Shown: piece by piece, positions 42,201 through 53,950 of the stretch
How the letters are laid out: every line of letters begins with the position of its first letter
How positions within the stretch are numbered: the first letter of the stretch is position 1
Assembly: GCA_963971405.1 (NCBI GenBank)
Contig: OZ020490.1
Span: forward strand, 22,531,464-22,595,463
Source of the DNA: Psococerastis gibbosa
Lineage: Eukaryota > Arthropoda > Insecta > Psocodea > Psocidae
Direction: 5' to 3'
DNA: 64,000 nt
The notes under the pieces: model-generated
Told to the model about the DNA's origin: nothing
The model's input: the letters and a program-made list of their open reading frames with translations, nothing else
The model's database searches: none
Program-made: the position numbers and the translations under genes

Positions 42201-45200
42201 TTTCACAAAAATAGTATAACTCCAATAAACTAGGGCCATGTAAAGTTTTGTCTCGTTTATACTTATTCGAAAATTAATGAAGCTAGGGTATTTTCCTTTC
42301 CATACCATGCTAACTGGGAAAGCTTTGGTTTTCTTGTCGAGCCATTCTTCATATTTTTCCTTTATCAAACTCATCTCTTCTTTCGTTAGAATCTCGAGAG
42401 GATCAAGAATCTCCTCCTCTTCCTCCTCTTGCGGTTCTTGTTGTTCAGTAAATGAAACCTCTTCCTCACCTTGCGGTTCTCGTTGTTCACTAAATGAAAC
42501 CCTTTCTACTTTCTCTAGGTCCCCTTCGGTACCTTCATTTTCTTCGCCATTCTCGTCGGCCTCTTCTTCGTAATCTTCCATTATCTCGTCATCGTCGTTT
42601 TCTGAAAAAAAGAGATATGTTTGGCTGTTTCGAGGGCTGTCCGCTGTATCCGTCATTTTTTTTTTTTTACTAACAGTTTCTACTTATTGCCAAAATTAGT
42701 GTTTTTGTTTGCTAAATTAAATCCACAACAATTGTTGTGTTTATTATGTGTAGTGTTCGAGAAACAGTGGAGGTTGCTATTCCCCGGTATATCGGTGTTG
42801 AGATGCTGTACTTCTATGGTAGACCCATACAGTGTATCTATTCGATTTATTGAATCGTTTATGATATTTTACTTGCTATTGGCCCCCTACAAGGACTCTT
42901 TGTTCACCCTGATAGATGGGCTCAAGGTATTTAGCACCTTCGGTTGCTACTTCTTTTTGATGGAACAGTAGAATCCAGAATACCTCGAACTAGACTCCTG
43001 CGGCGCTGAAGACATTTGTAATTCTACGACTTGTTCCAGTTTAGAAATGAAATGCTACTGATTCGCCAAGAAAAAGGCAATTTCTGAGGCTGGAGATAAT
43101 ACCCGAAGGACTCGAGCATGGTTACTCCTAAGTCTAATAATGAAATTGTAATAAGGTGCCCATTCCATTGACCGGCTAGGGCTATTTCCAAAAACGGTGA
43201 CGTGGTAGCAGACATTCAAGACTTTGGTGGCTGTTCCATCGACCTCGCATTGCAGAATGCAAATGACATTGACGGAAATTAGAATTTTTCTTTTCATAGA
43301 AATCTATTAAAATGTTTGTACTTAACATATCCCATGACGCCATTTTTTAATTTTAGTTTGTTTTTTTGTGATTTTACTGTATGATCATTGATCAATTTTA
43401 ACTATAGCATAGAGGAAAATAAACATTTTCGTCAATTCTGCAATGCGAGGTCGGTGGAAGCGCCACCTAAGTCTTGAATGTCTGCTACCACGTCACCGTT
43501 TTTGGAAATAGCCCTAGCCGGTCAATGGAATGGGCACCTAAGTCTAATAATGAAATTGTAATAAAATAAGTCTGATTTACGTATTTCTGGTGATCAAACA
43601 CTGAATGCGACACCACTATTGAGCCCCATTTCGATGATTAATTTATAATTATATTTTTTATTATTTCTGTTTCAGGGATGACGCTATGATGGAGTATTTG
43701 AAAATTGCCCAAGACCTCGAAATGTACGGCGTCAATTATTTCGAGATTAAGAACAAGAAAGGCACAGAGCTTTGGCTTGGTGTCGATGCTCTGGGACTCA
43801 ATATTTATGAGAAAGATGATAAGTAAGTACAGGTCGGTGGAAACCCCGCCTAAGTCTTGAATGTCTGCTACCACGTCACCGTTTTTGTATTTAGCCCTAG
43901 CCGTCAGTGGAATCCCCGCCATTGGAACAAGTGGGTTTGGGATTGGTTGGTGCAAAGATAATAATCTATTTCTGAACGCACTTCAAAAGGGTTCTAGGTC
44001 GCTGGAAAATTGTAGGCCGGTGACAGAAATCAGCCGAAGTAGACTCAGGGGTTTTGCATCAACCCAATTTGCCCCCATAAAAAATTTCTTAGCGTTCTAA
44101 TCGTCCTTGTGTACTGGAAATAAAGGCCAGCAACTCGCTAGTTCATTTGTTTATTTGCGAGCCTTAAATCGAGAATCAATTAACTGTTTGTATAGTAATG
44201 ATGATGTGGATGGATCTTGTTTTTTACCTGAATGGCCCGCCCTTCACCTTACACGCTTTAAACATGATGACATGGTAATGTGTACATCATTTACATGGCA
44301 CGGCAATATGGTACAGATATCATACTCACTACTTATCATTAGGCCTACATTCAACAACAGACTGAGGACTCATCTTCTTGTTAATTATTATTAATTTCCT
44401 TTTTTTCCCACTTGCGATAGTGTTGCGTTGCATACTTTACTAGTAAATTAAGTAGTAATGTGAAAATTAAAAACTCAGATTTTTCAGTACTTTCTTTACG
44501 TATCCTTACGGAAGAACTTTAAACATAGTGGATTGTGACCTAATTTCACTGATGGGTCGCCTTTGGCTTCTGGCATTTAAAATATTAAGTCCTATTCATG
44601 CAATGCACAATATTGAAGAGGACAAAAATATATATCCGTCCATCTTCAAAGAAAGTATTGGGTGTGCTCCAGATACCGTTTCCATACAACGACGAAGCCA
44701 AGCCTGCATTACATAAGGCTAGTACCTTTGCGTGTCTTGGACATAAATCATCAAAAAGTGGCCAACTCTGTATAGCCACGCCGAAGTCTATCCTGCTGTC
44801 AAGTTGGTCGAGGTATCGGATGGACAGGATGTGGCTATTAGAATGGATCTCGCCTATTGTCGAATGTCTACCCTGAAAGCAACATCTTCTTAAAACAGCG
44901 TTCCGTTTCCTTCTCCTAAGCTGGGGGCAATAGAAGCCCCTTTAATTTGTGTGCGTCTGTGTTCGTTTCAAACCAAAAAGTTTTGAATTGAGTTGTTATG
45001 AAAACTTGATTTCCCTTTGCAATATTTCATGTTAACTTTTCCTTTTTTTTCAGACTAACACCCAAAATCGGCTTTCCATGGTCCGAAATCCGTAATATTT
45101 CGTTCAACGACCGTAAATTTATCATCAAGCCGATTGACAAGAAGGCGCCCGATTTTGTGTTCTTCGCGCCGCGCGTGCGCATCAACAAGAGGATCCTGGC

Positions 45201-48200
45201 GTTGTGTATGGGTAACCACGAGCTGTACATGAGACGCCGCAAGCCCGACACCATTGACGTGCAGCAGATGAAGGCCCAGGCCAGGGATGAGAAGATTGCC
45301 AAACAGCAGCAGAGGTCTGTATTGGCTAGTGTAGTCATACTTACATTGTATTTAAACAGGAAAAAAAACATGGCGGTTTGGGATTATTATAACACCGGGG
45401 TTTATTCAATTGTTTTAAACGAATGAGTGCAAAATGCGCGGGAAATTCAAATTCATAAATTAATATTTTTGGTGATTTTTCACATTTTTCTCCATTAGAC
45501 CTAGACACATTTATTAAAATTTTTATTATATTTCAAAATTCTACCTGTACATTTTTATTTTTATTAGTATTTCCTTCAATTATTAATCAATGCAACCATG
45601 CTCTTGTATTCTAATAATTGAAAAGCTCCACGGAATAACGTATGCGACGCTTTTGGCAAAATTGAGTTTGATGCGGATTATTGTTGTAAACCACATCCTG
45701 CATCGTCCCCAAAAACAAGTTTCTAAAAATTCTGTTAGATGTCGCAGTAGTAGCAACTTGAAATCTGCGTGGCGCGTAAGAGCGCTGTACATGTTCAAAT
45801 GAAATAAAGCGTCTCCTGTAAAATTAGGAAACGTTATTCCGTGTAGCTATTCAATTTATTAATTTGAATTTCCCGCGCATATTTTACCACAGTCACGTGA
45901 CACCTTACTACTGTGGTATTAAAAAAAAAAATAAAGCCCGGTATTATAATCAGGCGCCCATTCCACCGACCGGCTAGGGCTATTTACAAAAACAGTTACG
46001 TGGTAGCAGACATTCAAGACTTAAGCGGGGTTTCCACCGACCTCGCATTGCAGAATTGACGGAAACGTTTATTTTCCTCTATGCCATAGTTAAAATTGAT
46101 CAATGATCATACAGTAAAATCACAAACAAACTAAAATTAAAAAATGGCGTCATGGGATATGTTAAGCACAAACATTTTAATAGATTTCTATAACAATTCT
46201 AATTTCCGTCAATGTCGGTGGAAACGCCACCTAAGTCTTGAATGTCTGCTACCACGTCACCGTTTTTGTAAATAGCCCTAGGCGGTCGGTGGAATGGGTG
46301 CCTAATCCCAAATCACCATGATCGGGCTGCTGTAGCTTTACAATGGTGCGAGGCACCCTGACTTCTGTCTCTAGCTGACGCCTCTGCCCTGGTGTCATAG
46401 TCGTCTGCGTGCTCTTACTTGTGCAAGTCTCTACAAAACAAGAGAATTGCCACCAATTGAGTCTGCTGAATAGTTTATTTGGATCCACTAATTAAAGTGT
46501 TTGTACTGAAACTGGCTGGCTCTAATTTAGAACTTTACAGACAAGACACTATGTTCTTCCCTTTTTAGGATTAATGATAAAAACTGTCTTTTTTAGGGAA
46601 AAACTTCAATTGGAGATCGCCGCACGTGAGCGAGCTGAAAAGAAACACCAAGAATATGAAGAACAGATGAAGGCGATGGCAGAAGAGCTGGCCAAGAGGC
46701 AAAAGGACTTGATGGACGCGCAGGACATGATCAGGCGTCTTGAGGAACAGCTGAAGCAGTTACAGGCGGCCAAAGACGAGTTGGAGGCGCGACAGAACGA
46801 GCTTCAAGAGATGATGGTGCGGCTGGAGGAAAGCAAGAGCATGGAGGCGGCCGAGAGACAGAAGCTGGAGGAGGAAATCAATGCCAAGCAGCAGGAAGTA
46901 CAACGTATTCAACAGGAGGTCGATGTCAAAGACGAGGAAACCAAGCGGCTACAGGTGAGTGATTGGGATGTTGGTGCAGGAGGCTTCTTGAGAGGTCAAA
47001 AAGGATGGATTATCGTTTCCATGTTGTTGAAGGCATTTGTTTCAAAAGTAATTCTGGTCTATCTAGGCTCATGTCGAGCACTGAGTTTCTTTGGCCTTAG
47101 GAAGAACTTGCTTACTTCTTAGTACAAGGCTTCCAGGTCAGGTGATGCCAACTGCCTGATGTCTCAGAAATGCCCCTGATGCTAGTGTCCACATGTTCGG
47201 TGTGCACAGGATCTTTTGATGTCCGCCCTCCTTGTGTCCAACCTGATCGCGTAGTTTGTCCCGTTGTGTGCATGGGGCCGAGCACTGCAGGAGTATGTGC
47301 TCCAGTGTTTCATTAGCTAGACCACATGCACGGCATACTGGAGATTCGATTAGATGCAAACGGTGCAGGTATTCATTGGTATTAAAGGGGCCTGTTCTTG
47401 CTCTAGCAGCAAAGGATGCAATGCTTCTGTTTATCTCGCAATATTGTACTGCTGAAGCCTGAGGCTTAGGTTGTATTGAAGTTGAACGGAAGAACTCTCC
47501 AATCTACTCTGTATTGGAGGGTAGCTTGGATAACAGTTTTGATTTCGGACAACGAACATCCTTTATAAAATCACCGTTTCCTACTTCGTACTCTTTGGAG
47601 CAGGTTACTTACTCCTCATTGCTAAAATCCAGATTCGATTTCTAAGCGTCCACCTCCGACTTTCAGTTTCGGTCTCTCTTGGTGTTAGAGACGTAGGAGA
47701 ATGTGTTTTAGGAATTATAAATTTGTAATGAGTTCTCACGATCTCTTCAGTTAGTGGAGTTCATATTCATAACCGCTTCCTAAGGAACTTTATTTTGAAG
47801 TCAACTTAATTCGTAACTAGCAGAGTATTTGAATGGATTGTGTATGCTACTGTCTGCAGACCTTGCTCAGTTCTCTTAGTACCTCAATGCTGCATTTGTT
47901 GTCCAGGGTTGAAACTGATGTAAATTCTAAACTTGTCTCTAAAAACTCCTGAATGGAACTACGTTAGACAACGGTAAACAATGTCCGGGCCTTCCAATGA
48001 CAGACAACTACGTAATTTGGCCGAGTCCGTATGATTTTGTTATCTATAAACCATTGTCGGCAAATACGCTAGTAATATTGGGAAGGCTTCTAGATAATCC
48101 ATTTCAGTTTGATTATTTAACTGATGAGCGAGAAATGGTACTTTTTGTGTTACTGAGGGCGTTCAATTGATTTGGCTTTTAAGAGCTTAACAATAGTTAC

Positions 48201-51200
48201 ACCCTCAGCTGTAAATAGCGTATCAGTAGTCTTCGGATAAATATAGTCTCATTCTCTTGCAGGCCCTAGCTATAAAAACATGCAAATGTCTGTCCAGCTA
48301 CGGAACGAGCAAACCTACGACTGAAGACGATAGTATGCTTGCGAGACTGCATAAGCTAACTGAACAGTCATTTATCACGGTACTTGGGCAAGATGAAATT
48401 TCCCTTGGTAGCATTAAGGATAAGGTGCACATGACATTTTATATTACAGTAATCAGAAATGAGCACCTGACTCTGGTGAGCTGGTGTTGGCTGACCGGGT
48501 TGGAAGTAACAGGGTTCGAATCCCACATATGTTTTCAATGAAAAATGGTGGCTCCCCTTATGTGCTAATGTTCATCAAAATACGAGTGCCTTATTAGGGG
48601 TATTCACTGTGTTGGGTTTACCCTAAGGGAAAGTACAACTCCAGTTTTTCTATTTGAAAAATGATACCATAAGGAAACCTGTTTGCCAAACATGTCCACT
48701 TTTCCTACCTCTAGGTCACGGTACTTGGGCAAGATGAAATTTCTCTTGGTAGCATTAAGGATAAGGTGCGCATGACGTTTTATTACAGTAATCAGAAATG
48801 AGCACCTGACTGGTGAGCCGGTGTTTGCTGACCTGGTAACCGGGTTGGAAGTAGCGGGCTTCGAATCCCACATTATGCTTTCAATGCAAAACCTGTCGGC
48901 CATATTTGTTGTTTATTTGCTTTGTTCCTTCCTTTTTATTTTCATTTAATTTAAAAAATGAGTTCTGTGACAGGAATTAATAAAAAAAAAACAAAAGCTC
49001 CTAAAATCAAAGACAAATTACATGGCTAACAACAAAAACAAGAAGAGAAGAACGTAGCGCCCGCCCCAGTTGGTAGGTCCTTGTAGCATAAAACTACGAG
49101 TACTTCTACTATTACCCCACAGAAGGCCCATAACGTACTTTCTCTATTTCTATGGTTGGCGGAGGTACCCTCGCGCTTAGTTATTTTTCTATTTTCCCAT
49201 TTTACCTTTTTTTCCTTTTCTACCAACACAGTGAATACCCCTAATGAAGAGTCATTAGGGTTAGGTAGAATTCTATAGAAGAGAGATGGGACATTCGAGG
49301 GCGCCAAAATAATTTTTGTAATCCTGGGGTCACCTGCGTTTATTCAATGGTCATAGGAGACGCGGCGAGTCAAATTCAAAGAAATTTAAAAACATATTTT
49401 TGCCGGGAAACGAATGGCTCATCTCTCCTATAGAGAACTCTAAAAAGACCCAGGCGTAACATTTTGTCGATTATCGAATCTTGACTTTCCAGTTTATGGT
49501 CCTGGGTGTACTGTGTAGTGTGTACTATACTCGGGTGCCCCAATGCTACTTAAAATATTTCCATCGGTGCTAACTTCGATGGCATAATGGTAGCTTGTTC
49601 GTACTTGTGCGAGTCTCTACACATCATGCGATCGGTGACCTGTCGTAACTCAACACAGGTATTACCTACTGAGGCGACTGAAGTCGTTATTCGGATACTT
49701 TCATTGACTTGTTTGTATGCAATTAACCATTTTGAAAAAAGAAAAGAAAAAAAAATTGATATGAGGGAACTTTTTTTAAATCCTCTTTTACGTAACTGGT
49801 GGGCTAAAAGGCTCAAAATTCGGAGATTATTACAATTTCTTTGTTTCTTCTCTTTTTCAGGCCCATGTTAGATTAAAATCGCCGACCTTATCCGATTTTC
49901 GCCAAAGCTTCACAACGGTATTATTTTATAATTTACGTTTTCTTCTCTAAATTCAATAGCATTCACAGTTCTTTTAAAAGGTCGGACGACCGCAGAATTA
50001 CAATTTTGTACAGTAAGAACAGAATCTTAAAGAAAAGAAAAATATTATTTGTGGATGAAGTATTGATTTAACGCTCGACCAATTGCTTATGATAGTCTAT
50101 AAAACTAGCTAGCTCTCTGTTTGGTATGGAGAGAGCACACAAAACGCTGTGTTAGGATGCGTTAATGCTGTCTTGAGTTCTATATAGGAGTGATGGCGCA
50201 TTTGTTCCTGGCAAGGGTAGTTTTCAAGGTCCACCTACCCCTTTCAAAGGGTTCGAGGTAGTGATGTGTAGCTCCAGATGGAATTAATTCCTACGGACTG
50301 AATCCGATGTCTCGACCGCGGATGCAACTCCACTAGTCACGCCTGTTCCGACTCCAGTTCCACTTCCATTGCATCCAGCTCAGAGCTAGCGAATTGCACC
50401 ATCTCAACGCATCGCATGTACACTGGGCTTTGACTAGCTGAGCTGCAGCCTGATCGGGGCGTTTATAATACCGGTATTTATTTAATCCACTGGTAAACAA
50501 GATAATTTTATAATGGAAAGTGCTATTCAAAATTTGTTTGGTTACAGTTATAATCCTAGGGTATTTATTTAACCCCGGTATTTATTTAATCCACTGGTAA
50601 ACAACATAATTTTATAATGGAAAGTGCTATTCAAAATTTGTTTTTTTACAGTTATAATCCTAGGGTATTTATTTAACCCCGGTATTATAAACGCCTCGAT
50701 CAGACTGCTGGTGGACTTGACGCATCGGATGCAGCTCCAATAATTCTATCACGCGTGTACCTCTACTGTTCATTGTATCGTAAGATGGATACCGCGTGCA
50801 TTTAAAAGTGTAAATGTTGATGGGGCAAATTATATTAATGAATGACTATTCAAGCTGCAGTAATTTCTTTAAAAATTGCTGGTGATAACGTAAACATAGG
50901 ATTAGTAGCCTATTTAAAAGTTTAATGTGGATTATTATTTATTGCATTAGGACTAGGTAGGCTTGACTTGACATTCAACATTTCAGCACGTGAGGCAGTG
51001 GATGCAAACCGTTGGATTCAGTCCGTTGGATTCCATCCACTACTTGTGCATGTACATCCGGACTTAAGCCTGATTGTTCAAAATGTTTTGTAAACAAGAA
51101 ATTATCGTACTTTTTGGACGAAATTAATTAATTGCTCATTCCACAGCCACAAAGATATAAAAGGGAACAGATGAAAAAATCTTAAAAAATACGAGCTTTA

Positions 51201-53910
51201 TGTGAAAGCTGTCTATTTCCCTTACAGATTTACAACTGTGCAACAAAATGGGTTTAAGGCTCTAAATCCAATTTTTTAAAGTTAATAATATTTCAGTTCA
51301 GAAAATATAAACTTCCTGCGATAACTCGGATTTTTTATGAGTTTTTTTATCTGTTCACTTTGTTATCTTTGTATCTGTGGAATGGGCAATAAATTATTTT
51401 CGTCAAAAAATCAGCAAAATTTCTTGTTTACAAAACATTTTGAACACTCAGCCTTAAGTCCACAAAATGTGTGGAGTTACACATCACTACTCGACGTGGC
51501 AGTTGGAGAACTATCCTCGGCGGTAACGAATGTCGCATCTCTCCATTATAGAGCTCTAGCTATTTCCGCTTTGACGTGCAAGACGACAGACAATTATGTT
51601 AACTTTGTGATTGTATTTTTGAAATAATTATTTCATTTATTGCGTGTAATCGTAGGCTGAAGTTGAGGTGGAAAGGCAGAGACAAGCCCAGAATAAGCAG
51701 CTATTTTTAGAAGACATAGTGAGTGTTATTTCTTATCTACTATTATTTTGAAAGGATCTCTCTATGGACCTAGGACTACCATGCCCTATGGACAAGTACG
51801 CCATTGATTTTGGCATTAATTTTTTGTATATTTACGAATTTTTGTTGTGGAATTAGAAAGCTGCTGCATGTCTGCAATGTTAACCTACATGTGTTTAAGG
51901 TAAAATAAATAAAGTACGAAAACTTTCTAAGCACTCATTAATCAATGAATTTACAAAAATGAATTACTTGACTTTTAGACGGCTGTACACAAATCCAAAA
52001 ACCAGCACAAACAAGAAATTCATCAAGTTGGCATTGCTGAGTCAGTTGCCAGTTCGCTGGGTATAGAAGACGATGAGTCCGAAATTAGTTTGAAATGTAT
52101 AGCTGGTCCAAGTAGTAGTTATTGTCTCGAAAAGTCCGAAAGTGATTTCAAAAGCCCGGCTGAACATTATACTCGCCGCCCTGAAATGTATACAATTGGC
52201 GAATGCGTATGTATGGCTTGTAGAAAAATATCTATTGCAATAACTGCTCTTGATTGGGGCAACCAAGGCCCGTTCAAAGCAACTCCGAGTTTCCACTCCA
52301 ATCACACATAGATTCCGCACCTTAACATAATTACGTAATATTACCAAGTAGCTGCTCTAAAAATTATTCTTAAGTGTCCACAAACACATCAAAAGGCTAT
52401 AATCCGCAAGACGTCGTTTGGTAATTTTTTTGTTTTTATAGGTTGAAAACAGTGAGGCTTGTTTAAAAGAGAAAGAGTGCAAGACTGAAGGTGTTTTTGC
52501 GTTTCCAAATGTTCGTGGTGTCGATTCTTCAATTCGTTCTGGAACTTTCATCGCTGGCGCTGATATGGATTTTTCTGATGGTTTTTTGGGCTATGTTCCT
52601 GAATTGAAGAAAAATAAATTTCCTTGTATTGAAAGAAATAGTGGTGTGATAAAAGTATGTAAAACTGTTTGTTGTATAGTTGTTTCATCACTATGAAGAA
52701 CCAATGCTATTAAAATTGCCTCGTAACTAATACTTCTATTACTACAACTACGGCAGGCCCTTAAAAGCAAATAAGAGTCCCCCTCCCTCCCCGTTTTTTG
52801 TACAAAGTCGAATTCTTAGGAAATTACGGGTATTAAAATTACTTTTAGGGAGCTATTCACAAAGGAGAAAGTCATCAAGTTGGTATTGCTACGTCAGTTG
52901 CCAGTTCCCTGGGTAAAGAAGACGATGAGTCCGAAATTAATTTGAATTGTATAGCTGGTCCATGTAGTAGTCATTGTCTCGAAAAGTCCGAAAGTGATTT
53001 CAAAAGCCCGGCTGATCAGTATACTCGCCGCTCCTCTGAAATATATACAATTGACCAATGCGTATGTATGGCATAGATAGTATAAGTCGCACACGGGCCC
53101 TGCCTTGCGATAAAAAAAATAAAAAAATAAAAATAAATAAAAATAAAAAATAAAATGAACTAATCTTTCCCCCCTAATTTAATATTGGCAAAGGTTCCTC
53201 CTTTTGGCCATTAGAATTCCAGGAAACTAGAGTAGAACAACGTCCAATTGAAACCTTGAAACCACGTTCTCTTCCGTGTTGGATAACAGAACTTTGTGTT
53301 TAAAAAATTTGCCCAATTTTCTGTTTTTTATGGCTGGCAGATTCTAAGTTGGCCTAAAGCAGAGACTGCCAGTTATTTAAGGATTAATTGGACTATAAGA
53401 AACCTCACTGGACCTTTTATCAATAGTAATTAAGAATTGGTATGAATAAGAAACACCCCAAGCACTCACACTCACGACGGATATCCTCGAAAGAGTCCCG
53501 CGCCTTGATGTAATTAAATTTAAAAAAATAGCTGCTTTGAATATTTTCCTAAGATATCCTCAAACGGTTAAAATCCTCTGGACGTTGTATTGTATTGTGA
53601 AATTTGCGTTTTTATAGGCTGAAAACAGTGAGAAAGGATTCAAGACTGAACGTATCGTTGCATCCACATGTGTTAGTGACGACGGTTCTTTAATTCGTTC
53701 TGGAACGTTCAAAACTGAAATGGATTGGTCTAATTGTTTTTTGGGTTATGCTCCTGAAATGAAAATGCACGAAACTCCCTGTGATAAATCAAATAGTGTT
53801 GAGGAAAAAGTAGGTAGAATTTTTGTTCGTATTGCGTTGTTTTAATACGTTTATAACGGTGAACCTTGGATGTATTACGAGTTTGCTGCGCAACTGCTTT
53901 CGTTATTTTC

Positions 53911-53950
<40 letters not shown>

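Noticed and set aside
44528..44876. Overlapping plus-strand frames in moesin intron 5
   Set aside because: Mutually out of frame, no splice sites in moesin phase, no recognised motif.
53199..53280. Possible further cassette exon after TTAGAATTCCAG
   Set aside because: Open for about 24 codons but no credible donor, and the region is absent from the homologous A1-B1 intron, so it belongs to an insertion.
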